Assembly: GCA_963678465.1 (NCBI GenBank)
Contig: OY782858.1
Span: 310,001-374,000, forward strand
Direction: 5' to 3'
Source: Paludibacter sp963678465
GTDB taxonomy: Bacteria > Bacteroidota > Bacteroidia > Bacteroidales > Paludibacteraceae
DNA length: 64,000 nucleotides
The translations under genes were made by a program, and so were the position numbers. The stretch's first letter is position 1; every line of letters starts with the position of its first letter. This document shows, piece after piece, positions 26,208 through 36,554 of the stretch. The notes under the pieces are model-generated. The model worked only from the letters and a program-made list of their open reading frames with translations. It ran no database searches and was not told where the DNA came from.

Positions 26208-27467
26208 ATGAAAAAGATTACTTTCTTAATGGCTTTATGTCTGAGTGCATTAACCTCGAATGCGGTAGAACCTGTACCCACTGTAACAACTTTATGGGAA
26301 AACAGTGCAGCAACATCAAAATTACCTGCTTGGTTTTTAACCACTACGAACAAAACTCGTGGTATCGGTGCTAGTAATGAGTACGTTTTTCTACCAACCA
26401 GAGAAGGTGTAGATGGGAAAAGCATCTTTGTGTTCAACGCAACAACTGGTGAGGCTGTTTCTTCTATGAATACTGCTGCCCTAAGTGGTGGTACTTTCGT
26501 AATAAATGATTTAGGAGTTACTGATGATGGAAAAATAATTGCTGCAAGCTTAGGTGCAAACACAAATTTCAAAGTCTATATGTACAATGACAAAGATGCT
26601 GAACCAACAGTAGTATTACACATTGTAGAAGCTGCACCTGGAGGCCGTACGGGTGATTTAATCACTGTTACGGGTGATTATTCAAAAGGAACAGCTAAAA
26701 TTTATACTGCAACTGCAACTGCCCCATCGGCAATATATGTTCTGGGAATGGAAAATGGCACATGGAAAACCGAAAGAGAGTTAATTACAACCATGACAGG
26801 TGTACCTGGTGCCGTGTCGGCATCAGTAGCTCCAAAACCAAATGGTGAACTCTATTGGAAAGCAGCTGGTCAATCTTTCAAGAGGATAAATCCAGATAAA
26901 ACAGTAGATCCGCTTAGCGCAGGATTTTCAAATTTATCGGGCTCTATAAAATACTTAGGATATAGTGCTACGAATGATTTAGATTATGTTGCACTGTTTA
27001 CTTATGGGGCAGGCAAAGAATGTGCAGAGATTCTAGCTCTAAAGCCTGGCGATTTAACTACATGTAAAATTATAGGTCGTACAGCTACCTTGGGAGCTAA
27101 TGCTAATGTTGGTGGTACTGGAGATTTAGCTGTTCGTTATGACGCAAATTTCAATCCAATTTTATATGTTGTTTCAACTAATAATGGTTTTGGAGCTTAC
27201 AAAATTGAAGGTTTGGGCATCGAGCAACCTACAGGTGTTAATTTGACAAAGTACAACGACTTGCTATCAGTTTATCCAAATCCAGCAACTGATATTATAA
27301 CAATTTCAGAACAAGCTAACTTAGTAAAAGTATTCAATACTACTGGTCAGTTAGTAAAAGAATTATACAACACTAATACCATTAATGTATCAGATTTACA
27401 AGGTATTTATATCATGAATATTGAAACAGTAAACGGCAATGCAACAAGACGCATTAGTGTTAAATAG
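26208..27467 (+). CDS. Secreted protein with type IX sorting domain, unknown function
   Basis: The 419 residues begin with a signal peptide (about 1-20, ending SNA). The middle consists of repeating beta-rich segments suggestive of a propeller. The last 75 residues form a type A T9SS C-terminal domain: LSVYPNPATDIITIS, VKVFNTTGQLVKEL, LQGIYIMNIET and RRISVK. It should therefore be exported through the outer membrane by the type IX system and attached to the surface or released. A glycan-binding role is possible but only by context. Confidence 0.75.
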   Translation: MKKITFLMALCLSALTSNAVEPVPTVTTLWENSAATSKLPAWFLTTTNKTRGIGASNEYVFLPTREGVDGKSIFVFNATTGEAVSSMNTAALSGGTFVINDLGVTDDGKIIAASLGANTNFKVYMYNDKDAEPTVVLHIVEAAPGGRTGDLITVTGDYSKGTAKIYTATATAPSAIYVLGMENGTWKTERELITTMTGVPGAVSASVAPKPNGELYWKAAGQSFKRINPDKTVDPLSAGFSNLSGSIKYLGYSATNDLDYVALFTYGAGKECAEILALKPGDLTTCKIIGRTATLGANANVGGTGDLAVRYDANFNPILYVVSTNNGFGAYKIEGLGIEQPTGVNLTKYNDLLSVYPNPATDIITISEQANLVKVFNTTGQLVKELYNTNTINVSDLQGIYIMNIETVNGNATRRISVK

Positions 27468-27494
27468 ATTATAATCAGCTATATGTAATTTTAT

Positions 27495-27520
27495 GCCTCC
27501 TGAACATTTGTTTAGGAGGC
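27495..27520 (+). terminator. Strong hairpin after the T9SS cargo gene
   Basis: GCCTCCTGAAC pairs over 11 positions (one G-U pair) with GTTTAGGAGGC around a four-base loop. No U-run follows, so it may stabilise the 3' end of the upstream message or attenuate rather than terminate. It swallows the ATG at 27493 that would otherwise start the next reading frame. Confidence 0.6.
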
Positions 27521-27561
27521 GTAATAAAACAAACAAATCAATAACCCTTATAATTAATAAA

Positions 27562-28974
27562 GTGAAAAGAGCAGTTGCATTAGATATGTTACGCGGGATA
27601 TCCATTTTTGGGATGGTTCTATCGGGTAGTATTCCATTTGGAGTCTTGCCCGCATGGATGTATCATGCTCAGACACCACCTCCTACTCACGCTTTCAATC
27701 CTACAATTCCGGGAATCACCTGGGTCGATTTAGTCCTTCCCATTTTTATTTTCTGTATGGGTGCTGCTATCCCATTGGCTCTCAACAGAAAAATTGAATC
27801 CAGCGAAAGTAAGTTCAAACTTGGTTTGGGTATTGCTGAACGTTACGCTATGCTTGTTTTCTTTGCTGTTTTTATTGCTCATATTCAATCCTATGCCATA
27901 GGAACAGGATTTTTAAATTTCAACTTGGGTAGCTACGAGATTAAAGGCTATGATCTAAGTATTATCAGTATACTCGGATTTGCTATACTTTTTTCCATCT
28001 ATGTGGTCATAAAAGACACAAAAAAGAAACACATTGTCAGAATAATAGGCTGGACTGCAGCTGTTGCTCTCCTAACAGGGTTACAATTAATTTACAACTT
28101 TGAATTTTCATTACAACGCCGAAATATTATCATTTTGTTATTGGCTAATGTTTATCTCTTTGGTACACTTACATGGCTATTGACAAGGAAAAATACTACA
28201 AATCGTTGGATTGCTTTTATTGTTTGGGGAGCCATTCAAATAAGCTGTAAATACACACAATTCGATCAGGTATTGAATGAAAATTCCGCTATTTCTTGGA
28301 TTTTCCTCTTCAGAATGACGCATTATATGTTGTTGCTCATTCCCGCAACGATGATAGGCGACATTTTATATAAACGCTTGAATAGCAATTTGAAAGAAGC
28401 TAAATTATCTTATCCTACATGGGAATCATTATTTTTTGGCACGTTAGCTCTGGTTGGAATTTGGATTTTAATTGCCCTTTACAATCGTTGGCTTCCTGCA
28501 TTGTACGTAACAATTACTGTTGTTTTGATTGCAGCTTTTATTGTTGTTAAGAAAAAATTACCAACTTATCTGAGTAGTTTCAATATTGCGGCTTTAATAC
28601 TCATCTTAGGTTTGATATTGGAACCTGTGGAAGGAGGAATAAAGAAAGATCCTGTAACGGCATCATATCTTTTAATTTGTGGAAGCATCAGTATTTTTTG
28701 GTTGTTTTGGTTTGAAAGCATTTGTAGGCAACATGCAGATAGTTATCCAGTAAAATTATTTTCGGGTGCAGGCAGTAACCCACTCATGGCTTATGTTTCT
28801 ACTACCTGGTTAGTAATTCCTGCCATGCAAGTTACATTCGCATTTATTCCTTATAACTGGTTCTATCCTATAGGCTATCATTGGGTAGGAGTTTTTCGAG
28901 CCACTGTGTTAGTGTGGGCAGTAATGAGTTTGGTGGCTTGGGCTGGTAAAAAGAAGATTTACTGGAAAGCATAA
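27562..28974 (+). CDS. HGSNAT-like (DUF5009) membrane acyltransferase
   Basis: The protein has about 11 membrane helices. After the chosen GTG start it reads VKRAVALDMLRGISIFGMVL, the typical beginning of the family (LD.LRG), and a conserved GITWVDLVLPIFIFCMGAAIPLAL follows. Human HGSNAT acetylates the terminal glucosamine of heparan sulfate across the lysosomal membrane; bacterial relatives are common in PULs. The ATG at 27493 falls in a strong hairpin and adds a basic, unconserved leader, so the GTG at 27562 is preferred (470 residues). Confidence 0.7.
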   Translation: MKRAVALDMLRGISIFGMVLSGSIPFGVLPAWMYHAQTPPPTHAFNPTIPGITWVDLVLPIFIFCMGAAIPLALNRKIESSESKFKLGLGIAERYAMLVFFAVFIAHIQSYAIGTGFLNFNLGSYEIKGYDLSIISILGFAILFSIYVVIKDTKKKHIVRIIGWTAAVALLTGLQLIYNFEFSLQRRNIIILLLANVYLFGTLTWLLTRKNTTNRWIAFIVWGAIQISCKYTQFDQVLNENSAISWIFLFRMTHYMLLLIPATMIGDILYKRLNSNLKEAKLSYPTWESLFFGTLALVGIWILIALYNRWLPALYVTITVVLIAAFIVVKKKLPTYLSSFNIAALILILGLILEPVEGGIKKDPVTASYLLICGSISIFWLFWFESICRQHADSYPVKLFSGAGSNPLMAYVSTTWLVIPAMQVTFAFIPYNWFYPIGYHWVGVFRATVLVWAVMSLVAWAGKKKIYWKA

Positions 28975-29001
28975 TTTTTAGAGATAAATTGAATCACTAT
29001 T

Positions 29002-29991
29002 ATGAATAGAAAAATTTTATATATAATCACAGCTTGCTTGTTAGTATTGTCGTGCGAAAGCAAGACAAAGGAATATGAGTTTCCTGATGCTAAACCAGTG
29101 GAAAAACCTGTGATTAGTAATTATCCTGTTGGATTGACTGTGGATACACTCAAAATTGACTTAGGAAGTAACCAAACAGCTTTTGTGGTTGTGGCAACAG
29201 TTGATTTTTCAAAAAATAACAAGCTTCGTTTTGTGCCTACTCATTCTTCAATAGCAAAAAAACCATCGACATACTTGAAGGATATGACCGACAATACACA
29301 AAAAGTACATATTGTAACAAACGGTGGTTTTTTTTGGCAAGGAGCTTCTTTAAGTCTTTTAGTATCGAATAATGTTGTGAAAAGCATAGAAAATCAAACA
29401 GTAACTCGTGATGGGAAAACAGTTTATCCTGTTCGTGCATCCTTTGGTCAAATGGTCGATGGAACATTCAAAACTTCATGGATTTACTGTGTTGCCGATG
29501 ATGGCAATAAGCCATACGCATTTCCATCGGCTCTTGACAATAATGAACAAACTAAAACCTATATGACTACAGCACCAACCAGCAAAACTACTGGAGCCCT
29601 AAAATGGACGGCAGTAAATTCAATTGGTGGTGGTCCGATGTTGATTAAAGATAGTATCAATGTGGCAGTAGATAACTATTGGAAAGAAGTTTTTGATGGC
29701 GGTGGTATTGCAGGAACGAGCCGTCAACCACGCACAGCCATTGGAGCTACTAAAAATGGAAAACTTATTCTGATGGTAGTTGATGGTCGTACAATGAATG
29801 GAAGTGCAGGTATGACTTTATCTGAAATGGCTAATTTAATGTTGAACCTAGGAGTAGTGCAAGCTATAAACCTCGATGGAGGCGGTTCATCTGTAATGGC
29901 CACTCCTTACGGATTGGCCAATAAGCCATCGGATAGTGGCAATATAGAACGCTCAGTTCCCACAGTAGTAATGATAACAGAACAATTATAA
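29002..29991 (+). CDS. Phosphodiester glycosidase (NAGPA-type) lipoprotein
   Basis: The 329-residue protein has a lipoprotein signal (LLVLSC, Cys18). The body carries NAGPA motifs: VTNGGFFW, SIGGGPMLIKD, QPRTAIGATKNGKLILMVVDGR and the C-terminal AINLDGGGSSVMA. NAGPA ('uncovering enzyme') removes GlcNAc from a GlcNAc-1-phospho-6-mannose diester; bacterial homologues cleave sugar-phosphodiester bonds. This is a main reason to suspect a phosphodiester-containing glycan as substrate of the locus. Confidence 0.8.
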   Translation: MNRKILYIITACLLVLSCESKTKEYEFPDAKPVEKPVISNYPVGLTVDTLKIDLGSNQTAFVVVATVDFSKNNKLRFVPTHSSIAKKPSTYLKDMTDNTQKVHIVTNGGFFWQGASLSLLVSNNVVKSIENQTVTRDGKTVYPVRASFGQMVDGTFKTSWIYCVADDGNKPYAFPSALDNNEQTKTYMTTAPTSKTTGALKWTAVNSIGGGPMLIKDSINVAVDNYWKEVFDGGGIAGTSRQPRTAIGATKNGKLILMVVDGRTMNGSAGMTLSEMANLMLNLGVVQAINLDGGGSSVMATPYGLANKPSDSGNIERSVPTVVMITEQL

Positions 29992-30024
29992 TAATTTCCT
30001 TAAATTAATATCAAATAAAATTTT

Positions 30025-33000
30025 ATGAAGAACATGAACTTATCAAAGTTGCAGTTACGGGGCACAAGGCGCTTGGTACTGCTTTGGATGTTATGTTGTG
30101 CATTTATTGCTAATGCGCAGATAAACATTCGTGGGAAAGTGGTTGATCTCAACAAAGAATCACTTACCGGAGTCAGTATAGTGATCAAGGGAACAAATAC
30201 TGGAACAATTACAAACCTGAATGGGGAATTCTCAATTAACGTTCCAACTCAGAAATCAGTCCTTCAGGTATCTTATATTGGATACAAAAAACTTGAAGTT
30301 GCTGTAGAAACGAACAGGTTAATGACTATAACCTTAGTAGAGGATAACGAATTGCTAGATGAAGTAGTGGTAGTAGGTTATGGTACACAGAGACGTGGAA
30401 GTGTTACTGGTGCTGTTTCTTCAGTTTCCAATAAAGAGCTTTTAAAATCACCAACTATGAGTATCAGTAATATCATTGGTGCACGTGTGGCTGGTATCTC
30501 AGCGGTTCAATCAAGTGGACAACCGGGATCCGATAATGCAGCACTGAAGGTTCGTGGTCAAGACGGTGCTATTTTTGTTATTGATGGTGTTAAAAGAACA
30601 TCCGCCGATTTCAACAATATAGATCCGAACGAGATTGAATCCGTGTCTGTATTAAAGGATGCTTCTGCGGTGGCTGTTTATGGTTTGGATGCAAGTGGGG
30701 CATTTATTGTTACCACCAAAAGAGGAGCTAACCAAAAAATGGCGATTTCATACTCAGGAACTATCGGTATAAGTCAAAGTGCAAACCAACAAAAATGGTT
30801 AGATGGACCAGGTTATGCTTATTGGTATAATAAAGCCCGTACTATGGATGGTGATGCTGAGGTTTTTAATGCAGATATGGTAGCAAATATGCGTAACGGT
30901 ACCAATGGCTGGGGAAATACCAACTGGTATGATAAAGTTGTGGGAACTGGACAAAAACAAAATCATAACGTTTCAGCAACCGGTGGAAATGAAAAAGTAA
31001 ACTTCTTTGCATCAATTGGCTATTTAAATGAAAAAGGGAATATTGCTAATTTCAATTATGATAGATTGAATTTACGCTCAAATGTTGATGCAAAACTGAC
31101 TAAAAACCTTACTTTTTCTTTGGGTGTAGCTGGCCGTATCGAAATGCGTAAGGCTCCTCGTTATTCAGCCAATCCTAATGATTGGGCGAATGTGCCACAG
31201 CAAACAATCCGTGCGTTACCTTACGTTCCGGAAACAATGGAAAAAGATGGGAAATTATATTATGTTTCTACTCCAACAGCATCTTCTCCCGTAAATCCGA
31301 TGGCTGCTATTAATGAATCAGGTTATTCAAATTCTGATCGTTCATACTTTCAGTCAACATTTAGTTTGAAATACGATGCCCCTTGGTTAAAAGGATTAAG
31401 TTTCAAGGTACAGGGTGCTTATGACTTAACTTATGCTTTCGGTAAAGTATTGTCTACTCCTTTCAAAGCCATGGTAATGAACTTGCCAAATGCAAGTACA
31501 ACTGACTTAACCTATTACTTAGGAAATGATGCGGCAGGAAATAATATATCTTTAAGTGAGTCAGCATCAAGAGCTTCCGATTTTACAACTCAGTCAAGTG
31601 TAAATTATGACAGAAAGTTTGGCAAACACGCATTCAATGCAATAGTGTTAGCTGAAACTCGGGAAAATAAAAGTAATGCTCTTAGTGCAACTGGTTCTGG
31701 TTTAGATTTTATTGCCCTTGATGAGTTAAATATGATCACCAACCAAACAGGAGCTGGACAAAAGAAGGAACCATCCATAGGCGGTTATAGCGGCCAAGCA
31801 CGTACAGCAGGTTTTGTGGGACGTTTAAATTATTCTTTTGACGATCGTTATTTGTTGGAAGCCTCTATCCGTCACGACGGTAGTTATTTATTTGGTGGAA
31901 TGAATCAACGTTGGATTACATTACCTGGCTTGTCATTAGGTTGGAGAATGAACAATGAAGAATGGTTCAATTTGGATTGGATCAACGGACTAAAAATTAG
32001 AGGAGGTGTTGGTAAAACTGCTTCAAGTCTTGGTCTTGGAAGATTTCAATGGCAAAATACCATGGGTATTACTAATAATGCAGTAGTTCTTGGAGGTGCA
32101 AGTCAGAGCATGGTTTTTGCGAGTGTATTAGGTAACCCTACACTAAAATGGGCTGAATGTTTGAATTATAATATTGGTTTTGATGCCACTGCATGGAATG
32201 GATTGTTAGGAGTGGAATTTGATGCATTCTACAAATATGAATATGATAAGTTGTCAACTGTAACAGGTGCATATGCACCATCAGTTGGAGGATATTATTA
32301 CACTTCAGCCAATGTAAACAAAGTAGACTATAGAGGTTTTGATATGACGTTTACACACAACAACCATTTTGGTAAATTCAATTATGGAGCAAAACTTATT
32401 TACTCATATTCTTATGGTAGATGGTTGAAGTATGTGGGTGATGCTGAGAATACTCCGGATTACAGAAAACTTACAGGTAAAGAGATTGGAGCCAAATTAG
32501 GTTTCATCGATCAAGGCTTATTCAAAAATGATGAAGATATCGCAAACTCTCCAACGATAACAGGTTCTGGAGTTCTTCCAGGTTACGTAAAGTACAAAGA
32601 TAGAAATGGAGATGGAGTAATTTCGTATGCTCAAGATATGGGATATGTAGGTAAAAGCTCAACACCCCGACACATGGGATCATTGAACTTATATGGTAAC
32701 TGGAAGGGTTTTGATTTTGACATGTTGTTCTCAGGAGGTTTTGGACATGATGTGGCGCTCACAGGTGTTTATACTTCTTCTGGTTCAGAGGGTGTTATGG
32801 ACAATACAGCCTATACCAAAATGTTCTATCATGGTGGTAATTCACCAGAATACTTAGCAGAAAATTCCTGGACACCAGAAAACCCAAATGCCGAATTCCC
32901 ACGTTTGACTTTAGTAACTGTAAGTTCAAACAATGCATATTCATCAACTTTCTGGTACAGAAATGGTGCTTATTTGAGAATGAAAACAGCTCAAATTGGT

Positions 33001-33189
33001 TATAACCTTCCAAAAAAATGGCTTAATCCTGTTGGAATGGATGCTTTCAGAATTTATGCAGAAGGATATAACTTATTTACATTGAGTGGACTTAGCAAAT
33101 ACAATATCGACCCTGAATCTCCAGCGGTTAACAATGGTTACTACCCACAACAAAGAACTCTTTCTCTTGGAGTAAAAATGTCATTTTAA
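30025..33189 (+). CDS. susC: SusC-like TonB-dependent outer membrane receptor
   Basis: The 1054-residue protein has a signal peptide (ending IANAQ, about residue 31), a carboxypeptidase-regulatory-like domain (INIRGKVVDLNKESLTGVSI, about 33-110), then the TonB box/plug region with DEVVVVGYGTQRRGSVTGAV and a 22-strand barrel ending in GVKMSF. SusC proteins import oligosaccharides with a SusD lid. The SusD gene follows after 11 bases. No N-terminal signalling (STN) domain is present, so transmembrane ECF/anti-sigma signalling is unlikely. Confidence 0.93.
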   Translation: MKNMNLSKLQLRGTRRLVLLWMLCCAFIANAQINIRGKVVDLNKESLTGVSIVIKGTNTGTITNLNGEFSINVPTQKSVLQVSYIGYKKLEVAVETNRLMTITLVEDNELLDEVVVVGYGTQRRGSVTGAVSSVSNKELLKSPTMSISNIIGARVAGISAVQSSGQPGSDNAALKVRGQDGAIFVIDGVKRTSADFNNIDPNEIESVSVLKDASAVAVYGLDASGAFIVTTKRGANQKMAISYSGTIGISQSANQQKWLDGPGYAYWYNKARTMDGDAEVFNADMVANMRNGTNGWGNTNWYDKVVGTGQKQNHNVSATGGNEKVNFFASIGYLNEKGNIANFNYDRLNLRSNVDAKLTKNLTFSLGVAGRIEMRKAPRYSANPNDWANVPQQTIRALPYVPETMEKDGKLYYVSTPTASSPVNPMAAINESGYSNSDRSYFQSTFSLKYDAPWLKGLSFKVQGAYDLTYAFGKVLSTPFKAMVMNLPNASTTDLTYYLGNDAAGNNISLSESASRASDFTTQSSVNYDRKFGKHAFNAIVLAETRENKSNALSATGSGLDFIALDELNMITNQTGAGQKKEPSIGGYSGQARTAGFVGRLNYSFDDRYLLEASIRHDGSYLFGGMNQRWITLPGLSLGWRMNNEEWFNLDWINGLKIRGGVGKTASSLGLGRFQWQNTMGITNNAVVLGGASQSMVFASVLGNPTLKWAECLNYNIGFDATAWNGLLGVEFDAFYKYEYDKLSTVTGAYAPSVGGYYYTSANVNKVDYRGFDMTFTHNNHFGKFNYGAKLIYSYSYGRWLKYVGDAENTPDYRKLTGKEIGAKLGFIDQGLFKNDEDIANSPTITGSGVLPGYVKYKDRNGDGVISYAQDMGYVGKSSTPRHMGSLNLYGNWKGFDFDMLFSGGFGHDVALTGVYTSSGSEGVMDNTAYTKMFYHGGNSPEYLAENSWTPENPNAEFPRLTLVTVSSNNAYSSTFWYRNGAYLRMKTAQIGYNLPKKWLNPVGMDAFRIYAEGYNLFTLSGLSKYNIDPESPAVNNGYYPQQRTLSLGVKMSF

Positions 33190-33200
33190 ATCAAATTAGT

Positions 33201-34823
33201 ATGAAAAAAATATTTTATAAATCAACCATCTTAATAGCCATGTTATTAACGCTTGCCTCATGTAATGATTGGCTTGATGGTGTAGAACAAACCGACACAG
33301 TGAGTGACGAGATTATTTGGACAGATGAAGCAAGCGTAAATCTATATATAAATGGATTTTATACTTACATACATAATTATGGACAATTTGGTACAAATCA
33401 ATTTGGCGGAAGTTTGACGGAGAGTTTAACTGAAACCTTTAAATATGGTTCGTATGCATTGGGTGATAGAGCAGGACATCCTAATAATTATGTAATGAAT
33501 CCTGATGCTATTACTTCAGCCGGATGTTTGTATGGTATATGGAGCACAGCATATACGAATATCCGTAGAATTAATCAATTTATGGATTTGCAAAAGAAAT
33601 ACTCTGCATTTTCTCCAGACAAGAATAATTTATGGGAAGCACAAGCACGATTTTTCAGGGCTTTTGTATATTTTCAATTGGCAAAAAGACATGGCGGTGT
33701 AATACTTTATACTGATTTGAATGTGAAGAATAATAAAGCTCGCAGCACTGCCGAAGAAACATGGAACCTGATTGCTGACGATTTAGATTATGCTGCTAAA
33801 AACTTGCCAGCTACCTGGAACGCTGCTAATAAAAACAGAATAACCAAAGGAGCCGCTTTCGCACTGAAATCACGTGCAATGCTTTATGCTGAACGTTGGC
33901 AAGATGCTTACAATGCAGCTGATAGCGTAATTAAGCTAAATTTATACGGATTAGTTGACGATTATGGACAAGCTTGGAAAGGTAATAACAAGGAATCAAT
34001 CTTGGAATTTAATTATACACAAACAGGACCGAACCATTCTTTCGACCAGTATTATGTGCCATTTAGCGATGGTTATGAATTTGGTGCGTTGGGTACACCT
34101 ACTCAAGAAATGGTGGAATCGTATGAAAAAGCAGATGGAACAACTATTGATTGGACTCCTTGGCATGCAAAAACTACAACTGAATTGCCTTACGCTCTGT
34201 TAGAACCACGCTTTAAAGCTACAATTATTTACAAAGGTTCTACTTGGAAAGGTAAAGTGATGGATTGTAGTGTAAATGGAATTAATGGTGCGTTTATGCC
34301 TTACCGTGAACAACCTTATTCTTATGGAAAAACTACAACAGGATATTTCCTGAAAAAATTACTTGATGAAAAACTAATAGATGTCAAAGGAACAAAAAGC
34401 ACTCAGCCTTGGGTCGAAATTCGTTATGCAGAAGTTTTGTTGAACAAAGCAGAAGCTGCTTATCGACTTAATAAATTGGGCGAAGCCCAATCGGCTATGA
34501 ATCAGGTTCGTGCTCGTGCAGGCGTAAATTTGCCGGGAAAAACTTCGTCAGGTGATGCTTGGCTGAAAGATTATAGAAACGAGCGTAAAGTGGAATTAGC
34601 CTACGAAGGCCATTTGTTCTGGGATATGAGACGTTGGAAATTGGCAGATACAGCCTATTCAAACTATCGCGTTCATGGTATCAAGATAACTGGTGATACG
34701 TACGAATACATTGATTGCGATTATCAAGATCGGAAATTTTTGAAGAAATTATATGTACTGCCAATACCTGATGATGAGTTGAAAAACAATTCACTGATTG
34801 AGCAATATGACGAATGGAAATAA
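33201..34823 (+). CDS. susD: SusD-like glycan-binding lipoprotein
   Basis: The 540-residue lipoprotein (LASC, Cys21) has SusD-family features: an N-terminal DTVSDEIIWTDEASVNLYING, AQARFFRAFVYFQLAKRHGGV in the TPR-like part, EIRYAEVLLNKAEAAYRLN and a C-terminal RNERKVELAYEGHLFWDMRRW. It sits on the cell surface and forms a lid on the SusC transporter for capture of glycan fragments. Confidence 0.93.
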   Translation: MKKIFYKSTILIAMLLTLASCNDWLDGVEQTDTVSDEIIWTDEASVNLYINGFYTYIHNYGQFGTNQFGGSLTESLTETFKYGSYALGDRAGHPNNYVMNPDAITSAGCLYGIWSTAYTNIRRINQFMDLQKKYSAFSPDKNNLWEAQARFFRAFVYFQLAKRHGGVILYTDLNVKNNKARSTAEETWNLIADDLDYAAKNLPATWNAANKNRITKGAAFALKSRAMLYAERWQDAYNAADSVIKLNLYGLVDDYGQAWKGNNKESILEFNYTQTGPNHSFDQYYVPFSDGYEFGALGTPTQEMVESYEKADGTTIDWTPWHAKTTTELPYALLEPRFKATIIYKGSTWKGKVMDCSVNGINGAFMPYREQPYSYGKTTTGYFLKKLLDEKLIDVKGTKSTQPWVEIRYAEVLLNKAEAAYRLNKLGEAQSAMNQVRARAGVNLPGKTSSGDAWLKDYRNERKVELAYEGHLFWDMRRWKLADTAYSNYRVHGIKITGDTYEYIDCDYQDRKFLKKLYVLPIPDDELKNNSLIEQYDEWK

Positions 34824-34841
34824 TTAAGAAAGGAGAAAACA

Positions 34842-36494
34842 ATGAAAAATATTTTTAAATTTTCAATAATTGCAACCTTATGTGCCTTGTGCCTTGTTGC
34901 ATGTCAAAGTCCAGAAGACTTGACTCCGTCAATTTCTCGGGAGGGGATTAATAGCATAACAGCCTCTTTTCCGGACGACAACAGTGACGACAATAAATTT
35001 TCTAGTGAAATTGACTTTGTCAATCATGTTATAACGATAGTAATTCCTTATAACTATCCTTTGACATCCACCAATGTAATGACATTGGACAAATTAACAA
35101 AAATGAGAGTAAAAGCTAATTTGGATGATAATGTTACAATTGAACCTGCGTTATTATATTTAGATTTATCTAAGGAAAATAACATAATCCTGACAGATCA
35201 AAAAAGACAGAAAATTCCGTTCAAAATAGTCGCAGAAATTCGGAAAAGTAATGCATGTGCAATTACTAAATACGAAATTCCATCAATGGGCTTAGTCGGT
35301 ATTATTGATGAAGCCACTAAGAAGATTTCATTAATTACTACTGATGAGGTTGGTTCAGTCTTGGCTACAGTAGTTGTTTCACATGGTGCTACAATTTCGC
35401 CAGATCCAACTAAACAAGCTATAAACTATGATCAAATTTTCACTGTAACTGTAACTGCTCAAGATGGAAAAACTAAAGCTACTTATACAGTTAAAAAAGA
35501 CGTTCCTCAAAAAACTGAGTTAGGTCTTCGTCCTGGAAGTCTCAAATTATTGTGGGCTAAAAAGCTTGTTGATATAGGAATCACATCTAAAAATATGACG
35601 ACAGGTATTGCTGCAATTGATAAATATTTAGTAATTAATACGCGTGCAGAAAATAGTGTCTATCTCGATGGTAAAACTGGTGCAGTAGCTGGAAGTATTG
35701 ATCTTGGAGCTAACAAAGGTAGTTTGGTGAACTTCTACGCCACAGCCGATGCTGGAAATAATATATTGATTTCAAACTTAACTCCAAATGCTGGACCAGC
35801 ATTTATAATCAATAAAATATCTGGAGTTAATGGAACAGTTGAGCCATTTATTAATTACACAACTACCTTAGCTTTAGGGCGTAAAATTTCTGTGGCTGGT
35901 AATATCAATACCAACGCTATTATTACTGCTCCGGTTTATGGTTCTGCTGGTAATTTTGCTCGTTGGCAAGTAGTGAATGGTACGCTTGTTTCACAAACAC
36001 CAACCATGGCGAAGGCAGCTGGAGTTACAAGTTTTGGTAACAATGCCGATATCGTTTATACAGATCCTAGCAATTTAAATAGCGATTATTTTGCTTCGTT
36101 CTATTCAGCACCATATAAGTTCTGCTGGTACAATGGTAGTACTAATGAAGTGAAACAAACAGGTGATCTTATCAGTTCTAACTGGATTATGAATGCTGCT
36201 GATTATGTAGTGTTTAATAAATCGCCTTATGCACTACACAATTCTGTGAATAGTTTTACTTGGGGAAGTGATGATAGTATATATATGTACGATTTGAATG
36301 GCAACACTTTAAGCAGTAAAATTAAAGTTTGTGATTCGGGATTGTATGGGGCGAAAGCTTTAGGAGATGTGAATGCAAATGGAACAGGTGATGTAGCTTT
36401 CAGAGTTTCAAGCGATGGTTATTATTTATACGTGTACTTTATGTTTACAAACGGATATGTAGTTTGTGCTCAGTTCGACTGTATAAGTATGTAA
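34842..36494 (+). CDS. Surface lipoprotein with DUF5018-like N-terminus
   Basis: The 550-residue protein has a lipoprotein signal (LVAC, Cys21). Residues of about 30-220 consist of beta-sandwich modules with the DUF5018-like texture common in third-position SusCD partners. Residues of about 225-550 form a repetitive beta-rich, propeller-like region. It follows susD by 18 bases and probably acts as a surface glycan-binding protein (SGBP). No catalytic motif seen. The family name is from memory and moderately sure. Confidence 0.6.
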   Translation: MKNIFKFSIIATLCALCLVACQSPEDLTPSISREGINSITASFPDDNSDDNKFSSEIDFVNHVITIVIPYNYPLTSTNVMTLDKLTKMRVKANLDDNVTIEPALLYLDLSKENNIILTDQKRQKIPFKIVAEIRKSNACAITKYEIPSMGLVGIIDEATKKISLITTDEVGSVLATVVVSHGATISPDPTKQAINYDQIFTVTVTAQDGKTKATYTVKKDVPQKTELGLRPGSLKLLWAKKLVDIGITSKNMTTGIAAIDKYLVINTRAENSVYLDGKTGAVAGSIDLGANKGSLVNFYATADAGNNILISNLTPNAGPAFIINKISGVNGTVEPFINYTTTLALGRKISVAGNINTNAIITAPVYGSAGNFARWQVVNGTLVSQTPTMAKAAGVTSFGNNADIVYTDPSNLNSDYFASFYSAPYKFCWYNGSTNEVKQTGDLISSNWIMNAADYVVFNKSPYALHNSVNSFTWGSDDSIYMYDLNGNTLSSKIKVCDSGLYGAKALGDVNANGTGDVAFRVSSDGYYLYVYFMFTNGYVVCAQFDCISM

Positions 36495-36501
36495 GATAAT
36501 G

Positions 36502-36533
36502 AAAACACCCTGTGTGAAAAGCACAGGGTGTTT
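36502..36533 (+). terminator. Hairpin after the SusC/D/SGBP block
   Basis: AAAACACCCTGTG pairs with CACAGGGTGTTT around a seven-base loop. Only three T residues follow before an A-run, so it may be a partial terminator that lowers expression of downstream genes. Confidence 0.6.
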
Positions 36534-36554
36534 AAAAAATAAATTCCAAATTAT

